A DNA stretch of 43,651 nt, from positions 1-43,651 of the forward strand of contig JBKQPR010000318.1 of assembly GCA_052144935.1 (NCBI GenBank). The letters run 5' to 3'. Below, piece by piece: positions 23,310 to 32,311 of the stretch (positions are counted from its first letter, which is position 1; each line of letters opens with the position of its first letter). Both the position numbers and the translations under genes were made by a program. The notes below the pieces were generated by a model, which saw only the letters and a program-made list of their open reading frames with translations, ran no database searches and was not told where the DNA came from. The DNA is from JOPF133 sp052144935. GTDB lineage: Bacteria; Acidobacteriota; Terriglobia; Bryobacterales; Bryobacteraceae.

Positions 23310-24282
23310 GATCGAACCTTCCCCTCATTTAAGAGTGAACTCAGCCCACCGATCGTTTCCGAAAAACTCGCGGAAGATCAGCCTGGGTTCTCTTAGGTTA
23401 AGGAAATCGGCGGCAGTTTGCAAGGGAGTGCGGACAGAGACAAGGGGGGACAAGGGGGTGCGGACAGAGACAGACAGGAGAGTCGTGTTGGTTGCGGGTC
23501 CCTGAATGCCGAGGTGCTCCCGGATTCCCAGCGGGGTATCTTCTCAGTATTGCGGGGAGATCATGAGGGTCCCCAGGAGGAGCAGAGTGGGAGATCTTTC
23601 GCTCGTTGGTGAATGAGATCCGCTAACGAGGGCATCTCCCGGGCGCCGCCGATGCGGTCGCGCAGGTAATGGAAGAAATTCAGTCCCAGCTTCTTGGCCG
23701 TGCCGAGGAGCGTCTGAAAAGTGTCCCAAGCTTGGGCTCCTTGCGGCGACCGCGGCCCGTAGCTCACCACCCGCTTGCGCACCCAGCGGGCCGTCCGGAA
23801 ACTTGAGCGAGAGGACCGTGACACCGGCCGGCACGGCGCAGACGGCACACCGCGCAAGGAGCTTCTTCGCCGTTGATTTTACGGCAAGCCTACCACAGGC
23901 GCGGCCTAAGTGACCTGTTCCGGAATGACAATGCCAACCGCGCCCGGGGCGCCCTGCCGGCGGACTCGACCGGCAGCTCCGATTGTGAACCCGCCGTTTC
24001 GCGCTGGATATACTCCTGGAGGTTCCGTGGCGCGGGACTCGCGTGACGTCGATCTCTGCGCCGCCCGCGGGGGGCGTTTGGGCCGTACGCGATCGGAACC
24101 CAGTATCGTACCCCCCCACAAATTCAACCGGGAGCTGGCAGCCGGGTGCCCTCTGGGCCGCCTGCCCCACGGGAGGCATCGGTGGCGACGGGCTCTGCCG
24201 GCGCGCATCCGGGGCGGGGAATCGCCTCCGTCAAGTGGTCCTGGCGACGGGATGCGCGATGATATGATCTAGCTGTTTCCCG
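23310..24282. other. Gene-poor stretch with transposase remnant and short direct repeat
   Basis: Apart from the remnant at 23561-23857, no gene is supported. The sequence GTGCGGACAGAGACA occurs twice (about 23429 and 23459), separated by a G-rich stretch. The right end is the promoter area of the 607-residue gene. The rest shows no clear structure. Confidence 0.5.
23561..23857 (-). pseudogene. Transposase C-terminal remnant
   Basis: The frame contains AQAWDTFQTLLGTAKKLGL and NFFHYLRDRI followed by PSLADLIHQRA. This fits the C-terminal end of a transposase of the IS66-like group (helix, HYLRDR motif, Pro-x-LA). The upstream part lies in another frame and no catalytic DDE core is seen. No terminal inverted repeats were found. 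Confidence 0.42.
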
Positions 24283-26106
24283 ATGAAGACCTGGTTCGCC
24301 GTCTTAGCGTGTATGGCCGTGGCGCACTGGTGCCGGGCGGCTTCCGGTCTCGAAACGTTCGAGCGCCATGCGGCCCGCGCCCGGCAACTGGGCGCGACTC
24401 ACGTCGTGATTACGGAGGACATTCCCCCCGCGCTGTGGGAGATGGATGTGCCCGGCGATCCCTACCCGGCCTGGTATATGTATCACCCGGGCTTACTGAA
24501 GATCTTTCCGCCGGCCGCCCTCGAGAAGTATGTCGACAAGGACTACGCGGAAAAAGTGGCGGCCCTGTTCCAGGCGCGCTGCGAAGTGCTGCGGCGCCTT
24601 GGCCTGAAGGCAGCCTACACGGCCAACGAGCCGCACGTGTTGCCGGAGGCGTTCTTTGCCGATCGCCCCGATTTGCGGGGCCCGCGCGTAGATCACCCCA
24701 ATCGCTCGCGCACCCCGCGTTTTGCTCCGTGCGTGGACCAACCCGCCACCCTGGCGCTCTATCGGGAGGCCTTGCAGAAGCTGCTGAAGAGGCTGCCCGA
24801 AGTGGAGGTCTTTTCCTTCACCACCACCGACGCGGGTTCGGGCCTGTGCTGGACGCCGGCCCTTTATCCTGGGTTGAACGGACCTTCCTGGTGCCAGCGC
24901 CGCCCCATGGAAGATCGCGTCGCGGGCTTCCTCACGGCGCTCCATGATGCCGCCGGCCAACTGGGCCGGCAGATCGCCGTGGACCTCGTCGAAATTGCGC
25001 CCCGCCAGTGGATGATTCCGACCTTCGACCATCCCGAGCTGATCGCGCGCAAGTTGCCCGCCGGGATGGCCGTAAATCATCTGGAGGGTCCCGACGGTCA
25101 CCGCGTCGCGATACGGCGTTTCGGCGGAGGAGCGGGGGAGTTCGCGCCTGTGGTGGGGGTCCCGCGGCCGATCTCGACGATGCGCACGTTGCTGGCCGGC
25201 GGGCGCGCGTCCAGTACAAAACTCGTGGTTTCCATGGGTGATCCCGAGGGCGCCGATCTCAATTTCAAGGTTCTCGAAGCATTCCGGAACGCCGCACCGC
25301 GCAACGAAGTGGACCTTTGGACGGCGCTTCACTCGCTCGCGAGCCAGATCGCCGGCAAGGAGAGGGCCGACGACCTGCTCTCCCTGTGGATGGCCACCGA
25401 CGAAGCCGAGCGCTATTTATCGACGTTGAACTTCGGTCCGGTGCTCACCATGGGCGGAATTCTGGGGCGGTGGGTAAACCGCCCGCTGGTGCCGTTCCCG
25501 GAGAAACTGACGGATCGGGAGAAGAGTTACTACCGCCCGTTCCTCTTCCAGGCCAAGGAGGAAGAGCAGGCTGACGATCTGGTGGATATTCAGGCCATGC
25601 GCATGTACGAAGGCTGGGGGGCGCGCCTTCTGGTCCAGAACATCATCGAGAAGGTGACCGGCAGCCTGAGCCGCGCCGAGGCGCTGGCCCTGCGCCTGGG
25701 CCAGGGCTCCGCTTCGCCGGGCGAGTGGGAGTTGCTGGGCCAGCGCCTGGCCGCCCTCCAGTGCCTGGTCCACGGCGCCGGCGATATCGTGGAGTATCAG
25801 GCGCAACTCGATCGCGTGAAGGCCTTGGGAGGGAAGCCCGATCCGAATCCGGTGCTGGGCGCCCAAAGCGGCTGGGACCGCACCGACCTGCTGCGCCTGG
25901 CGCGCAATGAAATCGACAACGCCGTGCGGTTGCGGCAGTTGTTACTGTCGGCCAAGGGTCCCCTGCTCGACCTGGCGGCGTCTCCCAACGAGGAAACCAG
26001 CCGCCGGCTGGGGCCCGATCTGCCCGCGCAGCTTAAGCTCAAGGTGGACATCATGAACGCGCACTGGGAGGATTACAAGCGGTTGTTCACCACGCCCAAT
26101 CCGTAG
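24283..26106 (+). CDS. Secreted protein of possible glycoside-hydrolase-like TIM-barrel fold
   Basis: The product is 607 residues. A signal peptide (MKTWFAVLACMAVAHWCRAASG) precedes a large single region with TIM-barrel-like features: the strand THVVITEDIPPALWEMDV, KAAYTANEPHVLP, VEVFSFTTTDAGSG, GRQIAVDLVEIAPRQW, and a helical C-terminus from about 380. An acidic residue in TANEPH and the Asp/Glu in later strands could be catalytic, but the family is not certain. The start at 24283 is fixed by the signal peptide. It is placed before the CE1 esterase gene, both on the plus strand, which suits exported polysaccharide degradation. Confidence 0.6.
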   Translation: MKTWFAVLACMAVAHWCRAASGLETFERHAARARQLGATHVVITEDIPPALWEMDVPGDPYPAWYMYHPGLLKIFPPAALEKYVDKDYAEKVAALFQARCEVLRRLGLKAAYTANEPHVLPEAFFADRPDLRGPRVDHPNRSRTPRFAPCVDQPATLALYREALQKLLKRLPEVEVFSFTTTDAGSGLCWTPALYPGLNGPSWCQRRPMEDRVAGFLTALHDAAGQLGRQIAVDLVEIAPRQWMIPTFDHPELIARKLPAGMAVNHLEGPDGHRVAIRRFGGGAGEFAPVVGVPRPISTMRTLLAGGRASSTKLVVSMGDPEGADLNFKVLEAFRNAAPRNEVDLWTALHSLASQIAGKERADDLLSLWMATDEAERYLSTLNFGPVLTMGGILGRWVNRPLVPFPEKLTDREKSYYRPFLFQAKEEEQADDLVDIQAMRMYEGWGARLLVQNIIEKVTGSLSRAEALALRLGQGSASPGEWELLGQRLAALQCLVHGAGDIVEYQAQLDRVKALGGKPDPNPVLGAQSGWDRTDLLRLARNEIDNAVRLRQLLLSAKGPLLDLAASPNEETSRRLGPDLPAQLKLKVDIMNAHWEDYKRLFTTPNP

Positions 26107-26213
26107 GGAGACCGAGCGGAAACCCGGCCCCGGCGCCTGGCGGGCCGTCACTCATATGCCGCCTTGCGACCAAGCCGGCACTCCAATGCCGCGGCGCGGC
26201 CACCTGGCGCGCC

Positions 26214-26269
26214 AGCCCGCGCAACCGCCACGCGCGCGACCAGCCCGCGCAACCGCCACTCGCGCGACC
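26214..26269. repeat. 28-bp tandem duplication in a C-rich stretch
   Basis: The units at 26214-26241 and 26242-26269 differ at one base (start AGCCCGCGCAACCGCCAC). The surrounding region (26107-26460) is very rich in CGCG and CCAC words and carries no convincing gene. Confidence 0.8.
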
Positions 26270-26473
26270 ACCTCGTGCGCGCGCGATCACCCTCCGGCGC
26301 GGCCAACCCGCGCGCGACAGATCTGCTGGCGATCACCCGCGCGCAACCACCCCGGCGCGCGGCCACCAGCGACGGCCACCCCTTGCGGCGGAAGGGCAAA
26401 CTGGAGTACACCTTGCTTGTGCGTGGTTTCCCAGTGGAATCCCGCCCGAGTTTCTCGACGAAAAGGAGTGCTT

Positions 26474-27793
26474 ATGGCAACGCGCAGTTGGCCGCACGCT
26501 GAAATTATGGCAGCCGCGATTCTGATGGCATCGTTCGCGGTTGCAGGAGCAGTAGCGCAAGAGAGAGGCGCGCAACCGCCCGCGCAGCCGGGGGCTGCGG
26601 CTCGGGGTGGCCGGGGGCCGCAGGGTCCGGTCGTGGTTTCGCCGGAGGTCCTGTCCGACCGGCGGATTGTGTTTCGCATCCTCGCGCCGCAGGCGGAGAA
26701 TGTGAGACTCCAGGGCAGCGACATGAACGCAGGCCTTCCCGCAGGCGGCCAAGGCCTCCCGCCGATGACCAAGGGGGAAAACGGCGTTTGGGAAGTTACC
26801 ATCGGTCCGATCGAGCCGGGCGCTTACCGGTACAACTTTTCCGTCAACGGCGTCACCGTGATCGATCCCCGCAATCCGTCGACCAGCGAATCCAACGCCA
26901 ATACCTGGAGCTTGGTGTATGTGCCGGGCGCCGAGTTTATGGATACCAATCAGGTCCCCCACGGCGCCGTCGCGTCGGTTTTCTATTACTCGACCGCGCT
27001 GAAGAGGACCCGGCGCATGCACATCTACACGCCTCCTGGGTATGAACTGGGCAAGGACAAGTTTCCGGTGTTTTACCTGCTGCACGGAGCCGGCGACTGT
27101 GACGACTCGTGGACATCGGTCGGCCGCGCCGGCTTCATCCTGGACAACCTGATCGCGGCCCGGAAGATCAAGCCGATGATTGTCGCCATGCCGGCCGGCC
27201 ACACCACCGCCGGAGGCACCGCGGGCGGCAGAGGTCCGGCGCCCGCCGGGCCGGCGGCCGGAGGCGTTCCGCAAGCGCCGCCGCGCGATGAGTTCGCCGA
27301 GGATTTCGTGACCGATATTATGCCCTACGTGGAAAAGAACTATCGCGTGCTCGCCGACCGGCCCCACCGCGCGATCGCGGGACTCTCGATGGGTGGAAGC
27401 CAGACCCTCAATATCGCCTTCTCGCATCTCGACGAGTTCGCCTATATCGGCGTTTTCAGTTCCGGAGCGACCCTGGGAGGCGGAAGGGGCCGTGGTGCGG
27501 CCGGTGCCGCAGCCCCCGCCGCGGCCGCGCCTGCTGCGCCGGCGCCGGCGCCCGGAGCGGTATGGGAACAACAGCATCTGGCCATGCTCGACAACGCCAG
27601 CCTGAAAAAGGGAACCAAACTCGTCTGGTTCAGCACGGGAGTCGACGATGGGCTGATCGCCAACTCCAGAAGTTCGGTGGAGTTGCTCAAGAAACATGGC
27701 TTCAATCCGGTCTTTAAGGAGAGCCCCGGCGCACACACATGGATCAACTGGCGCAACTATCTGAATGAGTTCGCGCCGCAGTTGTTCCAGTGA
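26474..27793 (+). CDS. Secreted CE1-type carbohydrate esterase with N-terminal E-set domain
   Basis: The product is 439 residues. A signal peptide ending AGAVAQ is followed by a Pro/Gly-rich linker and then an E-set/CBM48-like beta-sandwich (about residues 60-150, with FRILAPQAENVRLQG and GAYRYNFSVNGV). The alpha/beta-hydrolase domain has the nucleophile Ser (about 305) in GLSMGGSQ, an Asp (about 390) in VDDGLI and a His (about 420) in GAHTWINW. The order matches feruloyl/acetylxylan esterase-type proteins (CE1, Esterase D-like). There are Gly/Ala/Pro-rich insertions. AAGGAG at 26463-26468 fixes the start. Confidence 0.87.
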   Translation: MATRSWPHAEIMAAAILMASFAVAGAVAQERGAQPPAQPGAAARGGRGPQGPVVVSPEVLSDRRIVFRILAPQAENVRLQGSDMNAGLPAGGQGLPPMTKGENGVWEVTIGPIEPGAYRYNFSVNGVTVIDPRNPSTSESNANTWSLVYVPGAEFMDTNQVPHGAVASVFYYSTALKRTRRMHIYTPPGYELGKDKFPVFYLLHGAGDCDDSWTSVGRAGFILDNLIAARKIKPMIVAMPAGHTTAGGTAGGRGPAPAGPAAGGVPQAPPRDEFAEDFVTDIMPYVEKNYRVLADRPHRAIAGLSMGGSQTLNIAFSHLDEFAYIGVFSSGATLGGGRGRGAAGAAAPAAAAPAAPAPAPGAVWEQQHLAMLDNASLKKGTKLVWFSTGVDDGLIANSRSSVELLKKHGFNPVFKESPGAHTWINWRNYLNEFAPQLFQ

Positions 27794-27794
27794 G

Positions 27795-28118
27795 GACTGG
27801 TGGGACCATCTGACAGAAGAAGAGCGGGCGAGTGTGCCCGCATACGTGTAACCGCTCGAAGAATATGGTGTGGGGCTAAAGCATCCCTACTGTTCCGGCG
27901 TTGAGGCTTCCAGACACCATCAAGGCGGGAGTTGCGCATCCAACATATCGGGCGACCGTATCGTGTCCTATACGCGTTCGATCCCCGGCGAACTGCGGTG
28001 CTACTGATCGGGGGTGACAAAACCGGGGATGGCCGAATCGTACGACACCTTCGTCCCGATGGCGGACAAGATTTATGACCGCCATCTCGAACAACTCCAG
28101 AAAGAAGGAGAGATCTAG
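27795..28118 (+). pseudogene. higB: HigB/DUF891-type toxin, decayed
   Basis: Three lesions break a RelE/HigB-type toxin: an in-frame TAA at 27849, a missing base near 27925 and an extra base near 28037. The pieces read WWDHLTEEERASV, then LEEYGVGLKHPYCSGVEASR, then ELRIQHIGRPYRVLYAFDPR and TAVLLIGGDKTG, then YDTFVPMADKIYDRHLEQL. This is the DUF891 phage-derived toxin pattern. The 5' end runs into the preceding esterase gene. The stop TAG (28116) directly precedes the antitoxin ATG. Confidence 0.8.
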
Positions 28119-28439
28119 ATGGCGCGCAAATTCAAGGAACTCGAAGCCGCAATGTCGCCCGAGGCTATTCAGGCTAGCGATCGGGAGTACCACCGTCTCA
28201 AGGAGTCAATGGCGCTTGAAGAGCTGCGTGACGCGCTGCGCATGACACAGCAGGAACTCGCCCAGGCCCTGAACGTGGATTAATCCGCGGTTTCCAAACT
28301 CGAACACCGGACCGATATGTATATCAGTACTTTGCGGCGGTGCATCGCCGCCATGGGTGGACAATTGGAAATCCGCGCTGTTTTTCCGGAGGGCGCCGTC
28401 CGTATCAGCCAGTTCGAGCGCCTTGCAGTTGACGAGTGA
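28119..28439 (+). pseudogene. higA: HigA/XRE-type antitoxin with in-frame stop
   Basis: The frame starts MARKFKELEAAM and contains the XRE helix-turn-helix (ELRDALRMTQQELAQALNVD). It is stopped by TAA at 28281, where family members have a CAA Gln, in the middle of the recognition region. After the stop the same frame continues SAVSKLEHR and LRRCIAAMGGQLEIRAVFPEG to a TGA at 28437. A single C-to-T change explains the loss. Read-through would give 106 residues, a normal length. A strong GGAG site precedes the start. Confidence 0.82.
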
Positions 28440-28545
28440 GGCCGGCGTGCCGCCCAACGCACGCCGGAGTTGTTTGTTCCAGCGTGCGGGATTGGCTCCG
28501 GCGGCGAAGGCCCGGATTGTAGCGGCAGATGTCGAAACGCCGCAA

Positions 28546-30123
28546 TCACTGATGCGAGGGCCCGTAGAGCACGCGGCCGGGCCGTTCGCTCGAGACCGCG
28601 CCATCGTGCAGGGCGAATTTCCCGTTCACGATCGCGTCGCGGAATCCCACCGAATACTGGTGCGGCTTATCGTACTGGGAGCGGTCGGCCACCGTGGCCG
28701 GGTCGAAGACCACTATGTCGGCTTTCATGCCGGGGCGCAGCAGGCCGCGGTCCCAGAGCTTCAGCCTTTGGGCGGGGTATCCCGACATCTTGCGGATGGC
28801 GTCCTCCAGCGTGAGCACGTGCTGCTCGCGCACGTAGACTCCCAGCACGCGGGCGAACGTGCCGTAGCTGCGCGGATGCGGCGAAGCCTGCCCGAACACC
28901 GGAATCTCGCCATCGGAGGCGATCATAGTGTAGGGCGAGCGCATAATCCGCACCACGTCCTCCTCGCCGATGGCGTGGTAGATGGCCGAGCAGCCGCCCT
29001 TGCTCTCGAGCGCGATGGCGGTTTCGGCGGCGTTCTCGAAAGTCGGCTCCTGGCCCGCCGCGCGCGTGATCTCGGCCACGTTCTTGCCCGCCAGCGTGCG
29101 GTCGAAAGAACAATTCGCGATCTGGATGTTTTTCGGGTCGCCGGCCCCGCGGTCCACCTTGATGTTCTGGACGATGGTGGCCTTGATGCGCGCGCGTTCG
29201 ACCGGCGCCGCCAGCCGCTCCATCAGCGACTTCTGTCCGCCCTCCAGGGACCATTGCGGAAACAGCGCCGAGATGCCGGTGCTGGAGGCGGTGTACGGAT
29301 ACTGGTCGATGGTGACATCCACGCCCCGCGCGCGGGCCTCCTCCACCAGCTTGAGCGACTCGGCGCTCAGCCCCCAACTGGCTTGGCCGATCATCTTGTG
29401 GTGCGTGATCTGGGTGGGCAGCCCGCCCTCTTCGCCGATGCGTATGGTTTCGCGCACGTTGTCGAGCACGTGGGCCGCTTCGTCGCGCATGTGGGAGATG
29501 TGGATGCCTCCCATGCGCCCCACCACCTTGGCGATCTCGATGACTTCCTCGGTGGGAGTGAAATTGCCCGGCACGTAGAATAGCCCGGTGGACAGGCCGA
29601 ATGCGCCATCCCGCATGGCCTGTTCGGCGAGCGCCTTCATTTTGCCGATTTCTTCCGGCGTGGCCTTGCGGTTGGCCAAGCCGATCACGGCTTGCCGGAT
29701 GCTGCCCTGTCCCACCATGGTGGCGAAGTTAATCGAGATGGGCGTTTTGGCGATGCGATCGAGAAAAGGTGCGATGGGCAGCGGCGAGCTGCCATCCGGC
29801 CCTTCGATGATGGTGGTGACGCCCTCGCGCAGATAATTCTCGGCCGTGGGCACCTGGAAGATGGCGCGGCGCCCGTGCGAGTGGATATCGATGAACCCCG
29901 GCGCCGCCACCATGCCGTGGGCGTCGATGCGGGTCGCCGCGGCGGCGCCCGAAAGATTTCCCACCGCCGCGATGGTGTCGCCGCGGATGCCGATATCGGC
30001 GTAATACCAGGGGTTGCCGGAGCCATCGATCACCTTGGCTCCGGTGATGAGCACGTCGAAGGAGGGCGCCTGGGCGAACAGGCTGCCGGCCAGCAGAGGA
30101 AGCAGGGACAAAGCCGCGCGCAT
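28546..30123 (-). CDS. Secreted N-acyl-D-amino-acid deacylase-like amidohydrolase
   Basis: The product is 525 residues. A signal peptide (MRAALSLLPLLAGSLFAQ) starts at the ATG at 30123. The amidohydrolase pattern follows: GAKVIDGSGNPWYYADIGI, the zinc motif GFIDIHSHG (H81, H83), YLREGVTTIIEGPDG, HISHMRDE, and THHKMIG. In D-aminoacylases a Cys sits in the GNCG motif; here it is GPDG with Asp 110, so the metal site differs. The late segments DAIRKMSGYPAQRLKL and GMKADIVVFDP are typical of the superfamily. It probably hydrolyses N-acyl or D-amino acid substrates outside the cytoplasm. Confidence 0.85.
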   Translation of the reverse strand: MRAALSLLPLLAGSLFAQAPSFDVLITGAKVIDGSGNPWYYADIGIRGDTIAAVGNLSGAAAATRIDAHGMVAAPGFIDIHSHGRRAIFQVPTAENYLREGVTTIIEGPDGSSPLPIAPFLDRIAKTPISINFATMVGQGSIRQAVIGLANRKATPEEIGKMKALAEQAMRDGAFGLSTGLFYVPGNFTPTEEVIEIAKVVGRMGGIHISHMRDEAAHVLDNVRETIRIGEEGGLPTQITHHKMIGQASWGLSAESLKLVEEARARGVDVTIDQYPYTASSTGISALFPQWSLEGGQKSLMERLAAPVERARIKATIVQNIKVDRGAGDPKNIQIANCSFDRTLAGKNVAEITRAAGQEPTFENAAETAIALESKGGCSAIYHAIGEEDVVRIMRSPYTMIASDGEIPVFGQASPHPRSYGTFARVLGVYVREQHVLTLEDAIRKMSGYPAQRLKLWDRGLLRPGMKADIVVFDPATVADRSQYDKPHQYSVGFRDAIVNGKFALHDGAVSSERPGRVLYGPSHQ

Positions 30124-30228
30124 GGCGGCTATTGTAACCGAAACGTACCGCTTGCTGACGAGTGGCGCTGTATTCACCGCGGAGCCCTCGCATGGACTGA
30201 CGTCCATATTGTTGGAGCGACGAAACTC

Positions 30229-30420
30229 CCGACGCGGAGGCGCGGAGACACGGAGGAAAAACGCGGAGAACATCAAAGACGTTGTTTCCTCTCGGTCTTC
30301 CTCCGCGTGGCCGTGAAGTTTCCGGAGAGAGACGCGGAGTTCGCGGAGGAAAGCGCGGAGAAAACCGCTTTGAGAATTCTCCTCCGCGCTTCCTCGGCGT
30401 TCTCCGCGCCTCAGCGGTGA
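30229..30420. repeat. CGCGGAG-rich palindromic repeats
   Basis: Two blocks (about 30229-30310 and 30330-30420) contain many copies of CGCGGAG and, in the other orientation, CTCCGCG. They form imperfect hairpins. The same word family occurs at 31372-31455. They lie between divergent genes and look like a dispersed intergenic repeat family. Confidence 0.7.
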
Positions 30421-30480
30421 GAAGCGGATCAACCCCCCAGGATGCAAGCGGACCCCCACAAGCGCTACAGTGATAGCAAT

Positions 30481-31257
30481 ATGTCGAGGTTATGGCTGGC
30501 GATTGCGTTACTGGCTTGCGCGGCCTGGGCGGCAAACATCAAGCTTTACATGAAGGATGGCTCGTATCAGCTTGTCCGCGAATACCAAGTGCAGTCGGAT
30601 CGCGTGCGTTTCTACAGCGTGGAAAGGGGCGAGTGGGAGGAAATCCCGCTGGACCTAGTGGACCTGAAGCACACCGGATCGGAGGCTGCCGAGCGCCAGG
30701 CGCAGTTCGAGAAAGACTCCAAGGACCTGGCCGAGGAAGAGAAGGCCGAGCACGAATTCGAGCGGGAGCGGAGACGCATCCCCCAGGACCCCGGCGTCTA
30801 TTGGCTCGACGGCGACAAAGCCAACGTCATCAAAGCTGCGGAATCCGCCGTGCACACTAAGAAAGGCCGCGCCGTGCTAGCCAGGCTGTCGCCCGTGCCG
30901 ATGGTATCGGACAAAGGCACACTGGAATTGCAAGGCGCGCACTCGCCCAATATCTTCATCGACCCGGAACAGGAATTTTACATCCAGCTTTCCGAAACCG
31001 AACGCTTCGGCTTGTTCAAGTTGATGCCAGGCAAAGGCGGGGTCCGCATTGTGGAGAACCTGACCTTCATGCCGGTCACCAAGGAGATTGTGGAAGAGCC
31101 GGTGATGGTGGAGAGTTTCCAGAAGGAACTCGACCCCAGCGGGCTTTACAGAATCTGGCCGAGAGAGCCGCTGCCGCCCGGAGAGTATGCCGTGGTCGAA
31201 TACACCGAGGGCAAGCTCAATATTCAGGTGTGGGACTTCGCGATCAAGGCGAAGTAA
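30481..31257 (+). CDS. Secreted conserved hypothetical protein
   Basis: The product is 258 residues with a signal peptide (MSRLWLAIALLACAAWA). A small beta domain follows (KLYMKDGSYQLVREYQVQSD, then VRFYSVERGEWEEIP). A charged, helical linker (EKDSKDLAEEEKAEHEFERE) precedes a C-terminal domain of about 130 residues with several beta strands (YRIWPREPLPPGEYAVVEYTEG). It looks like a secreted protein of Acidobacteria, but its role is unknown. The ATG at 30481 is preferred to 30442 because of the signal peptide. Confidence 0.65.
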   Translation: MSRLWLAIALLACAAWAANIKLYMKDGSYQLVREYQVQSDRVRFYSVERGEWEEIPLDLVDLKHTGSEAAERQAQFEKDSKDLAEEEKAEHEFERERRRIPQDPGVYWLDGDKANVIKAAESAVHTKKGRAVLARLSPVPMVSDKGTLELQGAHSPNIFIDPEQEFYIQLSETERFGLFKLMPGKGGVRIVENLTFMPVTKEIVEEPVMVESFQKELDPSGLYRIWPREPLPPGEYAVVEYTEGKLNIQVWDFAIKAK

Positions 31258-31358
31258 GGGTAGCCGGAACAACAAGCTGGACATTTGACGCAGCCTTTAA
31301 TATCGTAGCGTGGGTAAACGCGCGTGGTCCGCGTCCAGTTTGTTGTTCCGGCTACCCT
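31257..31358. repeat. MITE-like palindrome with 26-bp arms
   Basis: The arm at 31257-31282 (GGGTAGCCGGAACAACAA core) has an inverted partner at 31333-31358 with one mismatch. The 50-bp middle is not repeated. It starts in the stop codon of the preceding gene. It could be a miniature transposable element, or an mRNA hairpin acting as a terminator. Confidence 0.75.
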
Positions 31359-31371
31359 AAGTCAGCTCGAC

Positions 31372-31455
31372 GCAGAGGCGCGGAGACGCTGAGGAAGACG
31401 CGGAGAAGACCATTTCCAAATTCCAAGAGTTCTCTGCGTTTTTCTCCGCGTCAAG
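31372..31455. repeat. CGCGGAG-type palindrome, second copy
   Basis: This imperfect inverted repeat has GCGCGGAGACGC on the left and TTTTTCTCCGCG on the right, with a T/A-rich middle. It is of the same word family as the repeats at 30229-30420. Confidence 0.6.
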
Positions 31456-31510
31456 CGCTTTCCGGTCTAAGGTGAAGCCTCGCTAGACGCTAGAATCGAT
31501 CCAGGACGCC

Positions 31511-32311
31511 ATGCTGGAAAACATCAATTTGAAGAAGAAACTCTCGCGCGAGGATTACAAGCTCGCCCTGCCGGGTCTGCAGCAGCGTCTATACGACCTG
31601 GAGAAGGCCTGCTGGGAACACGGCATACCGACCGTGATCGTATTCGAGGGGTGGGACGCCGCCGGCAAAGGAACCGCCATTTCGGCCCTCACCCAACGGC
31701 TCGACCCCCGCGGATTCAAGCTCTACCCCATCACCGCGGCGCGCACCTACGAGCAGCAACGGCCGTGGTTGTGGCGGTTCTGGCTGAAAGTCCCCAACCG
31801 GGGCGAGATGGTGATTTTCGACCGCAGTTGGTACGGCCGCGTGCTGGAGGATCGCGTGGAGCGGACCGTCCCGGAGAAAGCCTGGCGGGACGCCTACCGC
31901 GACATCGCCGAATTCGAGCGCATGCTGGCCGACGACGGCGCCGCCATCCTGAAGTTCTTCCTGCACATTAGCAGGAAGGAGCAGAAGGAGCGGTTCCAAA
32001 CCATCGAAAAGGAACCCCTGGAGGCCTGGCGCGTGACGGATGCCGACTGGGCCCGCCACAAGAAATACGGCGAATATCTGGGCGCGATCGAGGAGATGCT
32101 CGAATTGACGGAGTCTGAATTTGCGCCCTGGACGATCGTGGAAGCTACCTCGAAATGGCACACGCGAAAGAAGATTTTCGAGACGATTATCGCCGCCATG
32201 GAGGGCCGCCTGGGGGCCAACGCGCCGCCCAGGGTCGAGGTTACGGCCGCGGCGGCCAAAGACGCGGAGTTGCGCGAGGCCATGGAATCGCTGGGAGGAG
32301 GAGGACTCTGA
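31511..32311 (+). CDS. Polyphosphate kinase 2 family protein
   Basis: The product is 266 residues. Walker A (FEGWDAAGKGT, about residues 44-54), Walker B with DRSWYGRV (about 111-118) and the C-terminal lid with TIVEATSKWHTRKKIFETII are all present. PPK2 enzymes phosphorylate nucleotides with polyphosphate or the reverse. The stop overlaps the ATG of a second PPK2 gene (TGATG). The pair may form a heteromeric or two-step enzyme. Palindromic repeats lie upstream, so the promoter is not clear. Confidence 0.9.
   Translation: MLENINLKKKLSREDYKLALPGLQQRLYDLEKACWEHGIPTVIVFEGWDAAGKGTAISALTQRLDPRGFKLYPITAARTYEQQRPWLWRFWLKVPNRGEMVIFDRSWYGRVLEDRVERTVPEKAWRDAYRDIAEFERMLADDGAAILKFFLHISRKEQKERFQTIEKEPLEAWRVTDADWARHKKYGEYLGAIEEMLELTESEFAPWTIVEATSKWHTRKKIFETIIAAMEGRLGANAPPRVEVTAAAAKDAELREAMESLGGGGL

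Noticed and set aside
28357..29583. Plus-strand 408-codon frame
   Set aside because: It is antisense to the amidohydrolase, which has clear metal-binding motifs.
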